Assembly (NCBI RefSeq): GCF_030689025.1
Contig: NZ_JAUYWA010000012.1
Coordinates: 41,537-105,536, forward strand
DNA from: Oceanobacter sp. 1_MG-2023
GTDB lineage: Bacteria > Pseudomonadota > Gammaproteobacteria > Pseudomonadales > Oceanobacteraceae
Length of the DNA stretch: 64,000 nt
Direction: 5' to 3'
Below, piece by piece: positions 28,931-37,754 of the stretch (the first letter of the stretch is position 1; the number at the start of each line of letters is the position of its first letter). A program made the position numbers and the translations under genes. The notes under the pieces are model-generated. The model saw only the letters and a program-made list of their open reading frames with translations, was not told the origin of the DNA and searched no databases.

Positions 28931-30661
28931 TCAACTGGTGAGCCACACGGTCTGATACGGCTTCAGAGTCAGAGTGTCTCCTAGTGGTCCGGCCTCCTCT
29001 TCCAGCAAATCTGTCATACCCAATACCAGGAACCCCAGACTCGCCAGTGGCAACGCCATTTTGCGCTCCGTGACGTTGGAGATAGCAAAAACGGTCTGGC
29101 CGCGGTCACCACAGCTGCGTTTAATAATAAACAGGTCAGAGTTGATACGAATCACCTCCTGACGGGCGTCAGGGTGGAACGCTGGCTGACGTCGACGTAT
29201 CCGGATCATCTGCCGTAACCGATTAAAGATCTCGGCCTGGGGGGTTACCGGATTGTTCAGCAGCGTTTCCAGCTCGTCACAATTCCAGATACGGCGGTTG
29301 ATCGAGCGCGTACGGCCGGTTTGCTCCACGTGGGCCAGATCATTTGGACTGGCGGTCAGGCTGTGAATATACACCGCCGGAATCCCCTGCATCGCCAGCA
29401 TGATGGCCTGGGAACACAGGAAACGTGGCACCTGGAAGTGATCCGGGCCACGACGGGTTCCCATGCAGGCATCAAACAGGGCAATATTGATTTCGTAGGG
29501 GCTTTCCGTGCCGTCCGGATTCGCCTTCATACTGACGAAACCACCAAATTTGTGCATGCATTCAATCAGGTTTTCAACTTCATGAGCCGGCAGGATGCCC
29601 TCTACCGGACGCACGCCAATCCCGTCATGGGAGGCAGTAAAATTAAGATAGGTGCAGCCTTCCGGCAGCGGTGGAATCTTGCTGGCCCAATCAGCCAGAT
29701 AGTCAGATTTTCCCCGATTCAGCGCGTGTAAGACCAACGGCGGCAAGCCAAACTGATACACCATATGCGCTTCATCCGAGTCGCCAAAATAACTGAGGTT
29801 TTCGGCAACCGGCACATTGGTTTCGGTTATCAGTACCACTTCAGGGGCTACTGCTTCGACGATATCGTGCATCAACTTGACGACTTCATGGGTCTGCGGC
29901 AAATGGATGCAGTTGGTACCCAGCTGTTTCCACAAGTAGGCAATGGCATCCAGCCGTACAAAACGGGCACCCTGCTCGACGTAAAACAGCATGATGTTCA
30001 TCATCTCAACCAGCACTTTGGGGTTGGCGTAGTTGAGATCAATCTGATCTTCACTGAAGGTCGCCCAGACATGGCGAACACCCCGGTGGGTATGTACCGG
30101 CGTCAGCAAGGGTGTATTACGTGGTCGTGTTACCCCGGACACATCGGTACCGATTTCGACCTCGATAAAATAGTCACTGTAAGGTTCGCAGTTAGCGACA
30201 TAATCGATAAACCACAAACTCTCTCGCGAACAATGGTTCACCACCAGGTCAGCCATCAGATCGAAGTTTTCAGCGATACTGGCAACATCTTCCCAGTTGC
30301 CCCAGTCAGGGTTGACCTGACGGTAATCGATCACGGAAAAACCATCATCCGAACTGTAGGGCGAAAATGGTAGCAGGTGTACCGCATTCAAGGTGTCTGC
30401 CACATTGTCCTTGAGAAAACGGCTGAGAGTCTGGAATGGCACCTCCCCCGCCTGCTGGATGCTGTTGCCGTAAGTGATCAGGATAACGTCTTCCTGGCTC
30501 CAGCGTTGTCCATTGGTCATTTCTCCCGGCTGGCTCTTGCGGCCTTCCAGAAACTTGAGGCACAAACGCTCCAGATCAGCCGCGGTGTCGGCTGCTACAG
30601 TGGCATCGAGATAAATCTTCTGGAGACGTCTGGTAAGCCTGGTGATCAGGTCATTTGACAT
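28931..30661 (-). CDS. Sucrose-phosphorylase-like GH13_18, probable glucosylglycerate phosphorylase
   Basis: A 576-residue enzyme. It has LITYGNSIQQ, HLLPFSPYSSDDGFSVIDYR and LVVNHCSRES, with nucleophile Asp238 (FVRLDAIAYLWKQ), acid/base Glu280 (LITETN) and Asp346 (SHDGIG). GH13_18 contains sucrose, glucosylglycerol and glucosylglycerate phosphorylases. The adjoining GpgS/phosphatase/glycerate-kinase operon argues for glucosylglycerate: phosphorolysis would give glucose 1-phosphate and glycerate. It is convergent with that operon and needs separate control. Sucrose remains an alternative substrate. Confidence 0.8.
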   Translation of the reverse strand: MSNDLITRLTRRLQKIYLDATVAADTAADLERLCLKFLEGRKSQPGEMTNGQRWSQEDVILITYGNSIQQAGEVPFQTLSRFLKDNVADTLNAVHLLPFSPYSSDDGFSVIDYRQVNPDWGNWEDVASIAENFDLMADLVVNHCSRESLWFIDYVANCEPYSDYFIEVEIGTDVSGVTRPRNTPLLTPVHTHRGVRHVWATFSEDQIDLNYANPKVLVEMMNIMLFYVEQGARFVRLDAIAYLWKQLGTNCIHLPQTHEVVKLMHDIVEAVAPEVVLITETNVPVAENLSYFGDSDEAHMVYQFGLPPLVLHALNRGKSDYLADWASKIPPLPEGCTYLNFTASHDGIGVRPVEGILPAHEVENLIECMHKFGGFVSMKANPDGTESPYEINIALFDACMGTRRGPDHFQVPRFLCSQAIMLAMQGIPAVYIHSLTASPNDLAHVEQTGRTRSINRRIWNCDELETLLNNPVTPQAEIFNRLRQMIRIRRRQPAFHPDARQEVIRINSDLFIIKRSCGDRGQTVFAISNVTERKMALPLASLGFLVLGMTDLLEEEAGPLGDTLTLKPYQTVWLTS

Positions 30662-30818
30662 ATACTTTCCTGGTTAACTGTCGCAATAGACTGAATTCAC
30701 TGCCATTTTTATGCCGTAATGGCACGAGCGGGGCGGAAGCCAGCCGAGAGGAAAAAGATACAGAGAGAAAAGACAATCACTCCTGCACCCCTCAAAAAAT
30801 CCCGGCCGCCTCTTCCTT

Positions 30819-31520
30819 TCAAGGCGTTCGAAATATACTCAGCGGCACTTGGGACTGATATAACAAGGTACGAACCGGCATGGCGGCAATATTTTGCTGC
30901 TGGCCAGGATCACAGGCAGCCTCGAAGACAGCCTGTTTTTCCGCCCCTTCAAAGTGTAAGAATATATTCTGACACTGGCTTAACATCGCCCAGGTCAGGG
31001 TCATTCGGGGCAGTTCCAGCTCAGCATCAACGACTGGCGAGCTCCAGGCTGAACCACCTTCATCAAGGCATCGCTCCAATGCGGCTGACTGTGGAAACCA
31101 GGATGCCGTATGACCATCGGTTCCCATCCCCAGTACCGCTACATCCAGCCGCGAAATTTGCTCATGCAGGCTGTTTTCACAGTCCATAAAACCGGCAGTC
31201 GGCGTCAGGGCTGCATTTTTCAGGGGTAAAAAATACGCGGCAGCAGCCGGGCCTTGCAGTAAATGCGCCTTGACCAGGCCGGCATTGCTGGACGGATCAC
31301 TTTCATCAACCCAGCGTTCATCCACCAATGTCACCAGAATCTGGGACCAGGGCAACGCCCGCTTGCCCAGTTCTTCAAAAAAGGCTTTCGGGGTGTTACC
31401 ACCACTCACGGCCAGACAGGCTCTGCCTTTTTGCGCAACCCGCTCTTTCAGGCAAAGACTGACCGCATCGGCTAACTGTTTTGCCAGAATACTGGCGGAA
31501 TCAAATCGATTGTCGCTCAT
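30819..31520 (-). CDS. pgl: 6-phosphogluconolactonase
   Basis: A 233-residue DevB-type enzyme with ACLAVSGGNTPKAFFEELGK, VTLVDERWVDESDPSSNAGL and VLGMGTDGHTASWFP, the standard motifs. It hydrolyses 6-phosphogluconolactone. The ATG at 31520 has AGGAG upstream, ten bases after the zwf stop, so zwf-pgl is an operon. Entner-Doudoroff genes (edd, eda) do not follow in this window. Confidence 0.95.
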   Translation of the reverse strand: MSDNRFDSASILAKQLADAVSLCLKERVAQKGRACLAVSGGNTPKAFFEELGKRALPWSQILVTLVDERWVDESDPSSNAGLVKAHLLQGPAAAAYFLPLKNAALTPTAGFMDCENSLHEQISRLDVAVLGMGTDGHTASWFPQSAALERCLDEGGSAWSSPVVDAELELPRMTLTWAMLSQCQNIFLHFEGAEKQAVFEAACDPGQQQNIAAMPVRTLLYQSQVPLSIFRTP

Positions 31521-31530
31521 ACATGCACTC

Positions 31531-32988
31531 CTAGCTGTTTTCGATCCACAAGCGTCCATCCCTGGCCAGCAGCAAGGTCGATGCCGCCGGTCCCCAGGTG
31601 CCCGATGTATAGGGCTCAGGGCGCAGATCCACTTCTTGCCAATGCTGAATAATAGGATCTACCCAGCGCCAGGCTTCTTGCAGTTCATCATCCCGTAAAA
31701 ACAGGGTCGCGTTACCACTCAAGGCATCAAACAACAGACGTTCGTAGGCTTCGGGAACCCGGGTTTTACGGTGGTTTGCCGGATTCAGACTCAGGTTCAT
31801 TGGCCGTACACTCATACCCGGCCCGACCCGTTTCTCACACAACATCAACCGGACACCTTCATCCGGCTGCAAGCGGAACACCAGTTTGTTTGCCATGGTG
31901 CTCTTGTGCTGTAACGGAAAAATAGAGTGCGGGATTTCCTTGAAACTGACAACAATTTCACAGGCCCGCTCCGCCAATCGTTTGCCGGAACGTAAATAAA
32001 ACGGCACGCCCGCCCAACGCCAGTTATCAATTTCGACCTTGGCAGCGATAAAGGTTTCAGTATTACTTTTTTGCTGAACACCCGGCTCGGCGCGATAAGG
32101 CGGTACGGGCTGGCCATCCGCAACACCGGCGTCGTACTGACCACGCACGACATTACGATTGATGGCCTCTCCAACAATTGGCCGGAGAGCCTTGAGCACT
32201 TTGACTTTTTCATCACGAACCGCGTCGGTTTCCAGTTTTGACGGCGGTTCCATCGCCACAATACACAGCAGCTGCAGCAAATGATTCTGGAACATGTCGC
32301 GCATGGCTCCGACTTGCTCGTAGAACTCGGCCCGTTTTTCCACCCCGATTGTCTCTGCGATCGTGATTTCAATATGATCGATATACTGATGGTTCCACTG
32401 GGATTCAAACAGTGAGTTGGCGAACCGCAAAACCAGCAGATTTTGTACGGTTTCTTTGCCCAGATAGTGATCAATCCGATAAATATGTGATTCATCGACG
32501 TATTCGGCCACTGCACGATTGATTGCCAGCGCCGATTCAAGATCGTGCCCGATCGGTTTTTCAAGCACCACATTGGTGCACGACTCAAGCAAGTTGTTTT
32601 GCTGCAGTCCTTTACAGATCGGGGTGAACAAGGCCGATCCGGTGGCCAGATAAAATACCCGGTTAGCGCTGCCCTGAACCAGTACGTCATTCAGCACCTG
32701 ATAGGACGACGGATCGGTTGCATCCAGGCTGACACACAGCAGCTTGCTGGCAAAGTCATGCCAAACGGCTTCTTCGAGGTATTCCTTGGCGACATGTGTT
32801 GTCACCGCCTTACGGACCTGCTCAACGTAATCATCGTGAGTAATATCCCGGCGACTTACCGAGATGATTTTACCTTCAGGCAAGCGACCATCCCGTTGCA
32901 ACAGGTAGAGTGCTGGCAACAGCTTGCGTTGGGCCAGATCGCCCATGCCCCCAAAAAGTACCAATTCAAACGGTGCGCTGATCTGCAT
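31531..32988 (-). CDS. zwf: Glucose-6-phosphate dehydrogenase
   Basis: A 485-residue enzyme, near the usual 490. It has the NADP-binding LVLFGGMGDLAQRKLLPALY (Met where Ser/Glu is more common), EKPIG at about 143-147 and the active-site RIDHYLGKE at about 171-179. It oxidises glucose 6-phosphate. The ATG at 32988 follows GGAGGATAT. Located between the phosphorylase and galU, it draws on the same glucose-phosphate pool. Confidence 0.97.
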   Translation of the reverse strand: MQISAPFELVLFGGMGDLAQRKLLPALYLLQRDGRLPEGKIISVSRRDITHDDYVEQVRKAVTTHVAKEYLEEAVWHDFASKLLCVSLDATDPSSYQVLNDVLVQGSANRVFYLATGSALFTPICKGLQQNNLLESCTNVVLEKPIGHDLESALAINRAVAEYVDESHIYRIDHYLGKETVQNLLVLRFANSLFESQWNHQYIDHIEITIAETIGVEKRAEFYEQVGAMRDMFQNHLLQLLCIVAMEPPSKLETDAVRDEKVKVLKALRPIVGEAINRNVVRGQYDAGVADGQPVPPYRAEPGVQQKSNTETFIAAKVEIDNWRWAGVPFYLRSGKRLAERACEIVVSFKEIPHSIFPLQHKSTMANKLVFRLQPDEGVRLMLCEKRVGPGMSVRPMNLSLNPANHRKTRVPEAYERLLFDALSGNATLFLRDDELQEAWRWVDPIIQHWQEVDLRPEPYTSGTWGPAASTLLLARDGRLWIENS

Positions 32989-33420
32989 ATATCCTCCAAG
33001 CTCTGTCTGTCCAATGAAAACCAGAATCACAGCCGCTTCAGCTGATAATCAGAAAAAGCAGCGGCTGCACCAAACATATAAGCAGAGTGCCACAAGTTGA
33101 TTGCAATGCGGCAACCAAGCATGAAATACCTGCCGGAAATGACCACTTCGGTCGATTCACTATCAAGACTTATTCGTTGCCAATCGTGCCGATATATTCA
33201 CAACGCCTGCAATCGGGCATGGCATCTGCATCCCACCTCTCCACTGCAAACCGTGACACATCAGATCAATGCCAAGGTTATCCCGACAGACATATCGTTT
33301 ACAATTGGTTACCTTTGGGACATGATCAGTGGAACATCTGTGATATGTCGCACAAATGACATATACCCGCTCTAGTGTTCACGGAAATTTTTGTTTAATT
33401 GCTAATAAGAAGGATCGAAT
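32989..33420. other. Divergent intergenic region between zwf and galU
   Basis: It must contain the promoters of zwf and galU. AAGGATCGAAT is the ribosome site of galU. I see no convincing small gene, RNA or terminator, and no clear operator dyad. Confidence 0.35.
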
Positions 33421-34254
33421 ATGGTTCGCAAGTGTTTATTCCCAGTCGCCGGCTACGGTACCCGCTTTCTTCCGGCTACCAAAGCCATGCCGAAGGAAAT
33501 GCTGCCTATTGTTAACAAACCCCTGGTGCAGTACGGCGCAGAAGAAGCAAGCGAAGCTGGTATGCATTTCATGGGATTTATCACTGGTCGTGGCAAGCGG
33601 GCAATCGCTGATCACTTCGATATCAGCTATGAACTCGAGCATGAAATCCAGGGCACCAGCAAAGAAGCCCTGATTTCATCAATTCGCAATCTGATGAATG
33701 AAAATGATTTTGCTTATACCCGCCAGAATGAAATGAAAGGTCTGGGTCACGCCATTCTGACCGGTCAATACCTGATGGGTAACGAAGCCTTTGGTGTTGT
33801 ACTGGCAGACGACCTCTGTATCGCCGACGAAGGCGATGAAGGCGTGTTGGCTCAAATGGTCAAGATTCATGAAAAATATGGCTGCTCTGTTGTCGCAGTC
33901 CAGGAAGTGCCAGAAGAAACCATTCACAAATATGGCGTCATTGCCGGTGAAGAAATCGAGCCTGGTGTTTACCGCGTCAGCAACATGGTTGAAAAACCAG
34001 CCAAGGAAGAAGCACCAAGCAACCTGGCAATCATTGGCCGCTATATTCTTACTCCAGACATCTTCCCTAAAATTGAAGAGACTGGCAGTGGTATCAATGG
34101 CGAAATCCAGATCACCGACGCCCTGTTGAAACAGGCCCAGGAAGGCAAGGTTATCGCCTATAAATTCCGTGGCCGCCGCTTTGACTGTGGCAGCATCGAT
34201 GGTTTTGTTGAAGCAACCAACTACGTCTATCAGAATGTATTCCTGAAAGACTAA
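33421..34254 (+). CDS. galU: UTP-glucose-1-phosphate uridylyltransferase
   Basis: A 277-residue nucleotidyltransferase with FPVAGYGTRFLPATKAMPKE, IVNKPLVQYGAEEA, VVLADDLC, VSNMVEKPAKEEAPSNLAII and GEIQITDALL, all GalU hallmarks. It makes UDP-glucose for polysaccharides and could supply the donor for glucosylglycerate synthesis, using glucose 1-phosphate from the phosphorylase. It is monocistronic; tRNA genes follow. Confidence 0.97.
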   Translation: MVRKCLFPVAGYGTRFLPATKAMPKEMLPIVNKPLVQYGAEEASEAGMHFMGFITGRGKRAIADHFDISYELEHEIQGTSKEALISSIRNLMNENDFAYTRQNEMKGLGHAILTGQYLMGNEAFGVVLADDLCIADEGDEGVLAQMVKIHEKYGCSVVAVQEVPEETIHKYGVIAGEEIEPGVYRVSNMVEKPAKEEAPSNLAIIGRYILTPDIFPKIEETGSGINGEIQITDALLKQAQEGKVIAYKFRGRRFDCGSIDGFVEATNYVYQNVFLKD

Positions 34255-34359
34255 GACCGACCCGTTGTCCTGGCGAGCTTCGGCTCCGCCGGGAACAACT
34301 GAAAACGCACGAGCCAGTCATGCCTTGATAGCTCAGCGAAACTAATTTCAAAAATGGCA

Positions 34360-34388
34360 TTGACAGCAACATAACCCATCCGTATTAT
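34360..34388 (+). promoter_or_regulatory. Strong sigma-70 promoter of the tRNA-Asn/tRNA-Pro genes
   Basis: TTGACA (34360-34365), 17 bases, TATTAT (34383-34388): consensus -35, ideal spacing and near-consensus -10, about 20 bases before the first tRNA. Confidence 0.85.
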
Positions 34389-34408
34389 ACGTCTCGCTGT
34401 TGAGAAGT

Positions 34409-34484
34409 TCCCCGATAGCTCAGTTGGTAGAGCAGTAGACTGTTAATCTATTGGTCGCTGGTTCAAGTCCAGCTCGGGGAGCCA
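34409..34484 (+). tRNA. tRNA-Asn (anticodon GTT)
   Basis: A 76-base cloverleaf with encoded CCA. The acceptor TCCCCGA pairs with TCGGGGA. D-arm AGCTCAGTTGGTAGAGC, anticodon GTT at 34442-34444, and the T-loop TTCAAGT are all present. Confidence 0.97.
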
Positions 34485-34494
34485 ATTAACACTT

Positions 34495-34571
34495 CGGGGT
34501 ATAGCGCAGTCTGGTAGCGCGCCTGGTTTGGGACCAGGATGTCGGGAGTTCGAATCTCTCTACCCCGACCA
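34495..34571 (+). tRNA. tRNA-Pro (anticodon TGG)
   Basis: A 77-base cloverleaf with encoded CCA. The acceptor CGGGGTA pairs with TACCCCG. The anticodon loop TTTGGGA carries TGG at 34529-34531, and the T-loop is TTCGAAT. It lies ten bases after tRNA-Asn, so they are co-transcribed. Confidence 0.97.
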
Positions 34572-34742
34572 ACTTTTTCAGGGTTCTCCTGGTTGGTCAA
34601 ATACAGCTCATATCTGCATTATGCAATCCTTTACACTTTAAAGTGCCAGATACAACAAATGAGCCTTCTTATATTCATACTTTTCTATTAGCCTACAACG
34701 CCACATTCCAATAATTTTAATGCGATAGCGCGGTGGCAAAAC

Positions 34743-34994
34743 ATGACTCGTCTGGCCCGATCTGTACAATATCCCGTCCCTTGCCACGAGTGTGGTGCCA
34801 ATACCGCTCATACCCTCCACAGCCTGATCAACAGTCAGCAGCTGACTTGCCGACACTGTGGCCACCAGTTCACCATCGATGAATTACTCAAACGCAGGGC
34901 CAAACAGACGCTGTCCGATCTGAAAGGCTATATCTCTCTGCCGGAACCAGAACCAGTCGAAGAAATAATACTGGAAGACAACCAACTCTCCTGA
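34743..34994 (+). CDS. Small zinc-ribbon protein of unknown function
   Basis: An 83-residue protein with two Cys pairs, CHEC (14, 17) and CRHC (36, 39), spaced as in a zinc ribbon. A basic helix (DELLKRRAKQTLSDLKGY) and an acidic tail follow. It may bind nucleic acid or act as a protein adaptor, but I do not recognise the family. The ribosome site is weak (GGTGG). It ends before a shared bidirectional terminator. Confidence 0.65.
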   Translation: MTRLARSVQYPVPCHECGANTAHTLHSLINSQQLTCRHCGHQFTIDELLKRRAKQTLSDLKGYISLPEPEPVEEIILEDNQLS

Positions 34995-35011
34995 TACCAA
35001 AAAACAGGCAT

Positions 35012-35039
35012 AAAAAAAGCCGCCAGAAGCGACTTTTTT
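35012..35039. terminator. Bidirectional terminator between the zinc-ribbon gene and the FKBP gene
   Basis: A 6-bp stem (AGCCGC with GCGACT, including one G-U pair) flanked by A7 on one side and T6 on the other, so it works for both convergent genes. Confidence 0.85.
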
Positions 35040-35056
35040 GACTGGCTGCCTGCTGA

Positions 35057-35752
35057 TTACTCAGCAACAATTTCCAGCAATTCAACTTCAAATACCAGTG
35101 CAGAGTTGGCTGGTATTTTAGGGCTTGGGCTACGTGCGCCGTAAGCCAATTCAGCAGGAATGAAGAACTTGAATTTTTCACCCACTTTCATCAACTGTAC
35201 GCCTTCAGTCCAACCCGGAATAACATTACCCAGCGGGAATTGAACAGGCTCGCCACGCTCAACAGAGCTGTCGAACACAGTACCGTCAATCAAAGTACCG
35301 TGATAATGAACACTGACGGTATCCGCTGCAGTCGGTTGTGCTGCATCACCATCAACAGCAGTCATCACTTCATACTGCAAGCCGCTGTCGGTGACAGTTA
35401 CACCCTCTTTGGCAGCGTTCTCAGCCAGGAATTCTTCTCCTGCCTTGGCAACCGCATCACCCAGAGCTTCTTGTTTGCGCATTTGCTCTTCACGGATTTT
35501 TTCAAAAGCACCCTGAATCACCTCATCAGGAATACGCTGATCCGCTTCTGACAGCGCATCCTTGATACCTGCTGCAATGGCCTCGGCGTTCATTTCAACA
35601 TCTTCCTGAGACAACTGGCGACCAATATTCAGACCCACGCCATAACTTGCCTGGTCAATGTGGTTTTCCAATTTCACAACTTCCTCCTGACCACATGCGG
35701 CCAACAACAGAGTACCCGCCAATACGACAGGTACTGATTTAATAAAACTCAT
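35057..35752 (-). CDS. FkpA/Mip-like FKBP peptidyl-prolyl isomerase lipoprotein
   Basis: A 231-residue protein. The signal peptide ends in a lipobox (LLLAACG), so Cys20 is probably lipidated. An N-terminal dimerisation region follows (SYGVGLNIGRQLSQEDVEMN), then a long helix with EEQMRKQEALGDA. The C-terminal FKBP domain has DTVSVHYHGTLIDGTVFDSS, QFPLGNVIPGWTEGVQLM and FFIPAELAYG. It is an envelope folding factor of the Mip/FkpA/FklB group. Monocistronic. Confidence 0.92.
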   Translation of the reverse strand: MSFIKSVPVVLAGTLLLAACGQEEVVKLENHIDQASYGVGLNIGRQLSQEDVEMNAEAIAAGIKDALSEADQRIPDEVIQGAFEKIREEQMRKQEALGDAVAKAGEEFLAENAAKEGVTVTDSGLQYEVMTAVDGDAAQPTAADTVSVHYHGTLIDGTVFDSSVERGEPVQFPLGNVIPGWTEGVQLMKVGEKFKFFIPAELAYGARSPSPKIPANSALVFEVELLEIVAE

Positions 35753-36155
35753 GCTTGTCTCTCACGTTTATTGAAATGAATGCTGGACTGGCAACCATAC
35801 AATCGAAAAGTTTCAATTATTGCATAATCGAACCACTGTAAAGATACCCAGCCGCGCTGATTACAAGAACTGCCAGACGTCGTTTCTGATATTGCAGAGG
35901 CCACATGAACCTACCGACATTCATCGATCACACGCCGCCGCCAGAACAAGACTGACGATATCGCCAGACAAACCAGAATAGCCAAACACTTGCTCATAAA
36001 AAACGAGTATTTATTACGGTTGCGAAGCCTCCCACAGCCAAGGAAGCCTGTCCAGCCTGAAAACCCCTACTCTTGCTCAAATTGCACCAGACCGGGCCAT
36101 CACCAATGAACACCCACTCCAGGCTAAACCGTTGAAATAAATCGCAAATAAATAT
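35753..36155. other. Gene-free region upstream of the FKBP gene
   Basis: It probably holds the FKBP promoter at its left end (AT-rich stretch near 35800-35830). I see no ORF with a ribosome site, tRNA or clear hairpin in the remainder. Confidence 0.35.
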
Positions 36156-36183
36156 TTGACAGAAAATATTACACTGGCATAAT
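36156..36183 (+). promoter_or_regulatory. Sigma-70 promoter of tRNA-Met
   Basis: TTGACA (36156-36161), 16 bases, CATAAT (36178-36183), about 58 bases before the tRNA. The sequence upstream is AT-rich (AAATAAATATT), resembling an UP element. Confidence 0.8.
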
Positions 36184-36240
36184 ACGCGCCACTTGATCGA
36201 GACAGCGCCTCCATCTGTTGGATCGCATCAAGAGTGCAGT

Positions 36241-36317
36241 GGCTATGTAGCTCAGTTGGTTAGAGCACAGCATTCATAATGCTGGGGTCGATGGTTCAAG
36301 TCCGTCCATAGCTACCA
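36241..36317 (+). tRNA. Elongator tRNA-Met (anticodon CAT)
   Basis: A 77-base cloverleaf with encoded CCA. Anticodon CAT is at 36275-36277. The body matches elongator Met tRNAs more than the lysidine-modified Ile tRNA. The acceptor stem ends in a G1-U72 wobble pair instead of the usual G-C, and the T-stem also has one T-G pair. Confidence 0.95.
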
Positions 36318-36325
36318 CTAATTAC

Positions 36326-36361
36326 AAAGGCCTGTCAGTTTAATACTGACGGGCCTTTTTT
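36326..36361 (+). terminator. Terminator after tRNA-Met
   Basis: A long stem AAAGGCC(T)GTCAGT paired with ACTGAC(G)GGCCTTT around a TTAAT loop, running into T6. It closes the tRNA transcript and may also face the convergent gene at 36391. Confidence 0.92.
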
Positions 36362-36390
36362 ATGCCTCCAGCTCTCTCCCGGCTCCCGGC

Positions 36391-36711
36391 CTACAAGCCT
36401 TCGCCTGTGCCTGACTCGCTGGCCCCCTGATGCAAGGCATCATAATCCTTATGGCTATCCGTCTGTTGCACCTCACCATGGATAATTGGCTGGTTTCTCA
36501 CACACATCAGTCCACCGCTAAACACTCTGCAGGTTCCCCGGTACACATCGCCATGGCTGTTGGTATAAGCACATTGAGCGCTTTTTTCCAACGCCTGACA
36601 GGCTTCCCAGGGCAGTTCATCCCCATGCCCTTCGTGCGCAGCCACAGGTAAAACAGAGAGCACCAGTATCAGCCCGGCCAGGTAACATACGTTAGAATGC
36701 CATCTGTTCAT
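36391..36711 (-). CDS. Small secreted His/Cys-rich protein, partner of the YHYH lipoprotein
   Basis: A 106-residue protein with a signal peptide (AGLILVLSVLPVAA) and a mature start HEGHGDELPWEACQALE. Four cysteines lie in the patterns WEACQ, SAQCAY, RGTCRV and LMCVRN. The histidine cluster next to the mature N-terminus suggests metal binding (inference). It overlaps the YHYH gene by four bases (ATGA), so both are made together. I know of no assigned function. Confidence 0.72.
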   Translation of the reverse strand: MNRWHSNVCYLAGLILVLSVLPVAAHEGHGDELPWEACQALEKSAQCAYTNSHGDVYRGTCRVFSGGLMCVRNQPIIHGEVQQTDSHKDYDALHQGASESGTGEGL

Positions 36712-37754
36712 CGGCCAGGCCTCTCATCCATTTCGTTATCATCATCGGCGCTGGCTGTCTCTCCGGTAAAGCAGCCTATAAAGGCATTTTCACCCGGCCC
36801 GGCAGAATGGTAATGGTAACCTCGCACGTCATCAGTATGGCCACGGCACTCATCGAGATCACTGGCTTCGTTGCCCTCTTCATCCAGCATACTGTAGATC
36901 ACAAAGCCGTCCATGGCATAGGCAAAGGCACCGCCATGGCCATCACTTTCAAAAGCAATCGCCGGGCAGTCGCCATCGCCATGATTGGCGCCGTGATAGT
37001 GATAGCCCGCAACCGGATTCACATGACCCACGCAGTCGTCGAATGCGGCAATGGTGTACGCACTGAGAATAACTTCAGCAGGTGCAGCAGCGGCCAGATT
37101 AACGCCATTAAACGCTACACCAACGTTTTCACCGTCGATATCGCCTGCGCTATCCCGAACGACCGGCGTGGTAGGGATCAGATATGTGCTATAAATACCT
37201 TCACCTTCAACATCACTGTAATAATCCAGATCACACTGGACGCAGTAGTTATGGTATTCCTCAGCAACATCCACAACGGCTGCTGCCTCGCACGAAGTCT
37301 GCGTATCGGTTATATTGACTTCACCACTCTCTTCGTCATATAGCAGCCAGTTATTGTCATTATAAAATTCATCCAGATTGGCAATAAATTCACCGGTCAA
37401 ATCATACAGCACGCCATCGTCAAACCATTTCCCGGCATCTTCTGCTGTTGCTGTGATCACTTCCGGACAAAATGGCCCGATTTCACTACGATCCGCCGGA
37501 AAACCTTTTACCGTTATCTGATAACAGGTACTGCTCTCGTTGTTGGTCAGAGTACATTCAACCACTTCGATCGAGTCCAGAGAGGCCAGATCAAAATAAG
37601 AAGTGTCAACGTCGGCAACATCATCATCTTCGATATCAACAGAGCTGTCAGAATCGTCGGTGGTATCAACGACCTCACTGTCGTCACTGCTGCCACAGCC
37701 CGCCAGGGCCAACGTGCCGGAAAACAACAGCGGGATAATATATTCGGTTTTCAT
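36708..37754 (-). CDS. YHYH-domain lipoprotein
   Basis: A 348-residue protein with a lipoprotein signal (LALAGCGSS), an Asp/Ser-rich linker and a YHYH domain. The name motif occurs twice, GYHYHGANHGDGDCP at about 250 and RGYHYHSAGPGENAF at about 320, with AFESDGHGGAFAYAMDGF and IYS between. Several Cys pairs (CVQCD) are also present. The family is widespread in marine bacteria and lacks a settled function. It is encoded with a small His/Cys-rich secreted protein. Confidence 0.88.
   Translation of the reverse strand: MKTEYIIPLLFSGTLALAGCGSSDDSEVVDTTDDSDSSVDIEDDDVADVDTSYFDLASLDSIEVVECTLTNNESSTCYQITVKGFPADRSEIGPFCPEVITATAEDAGKWFDDGVLYDLTGEFIANLDEFYNDNNWLLYDEESGEVNITDTQTSCEAAAVVDVAEEYHNYCVQCDLDYYSDVEGEGIYSTYLIPTTPVVRDSAGDIDGENVGVAFNGVNLAAAAPAEVILSAYTIAAFDDCVGHVNPVAGYHYHGANHGDGDCPAIAFESDGHGGAFAYAMDGFVIYSMLDEEGNEASDLDECRGHTDDVRGYHYHSAGPGENAFIGCFTGETASADDDNEMDERPGR

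Noticed and set aside
34561..34600. A hairpin after tRNA-Pro (GACCAAC with GTTGGTC)
   Set aside because: One arm is the 3' end of the tRNA itself and no T-run follows, so it is not called a terminator.
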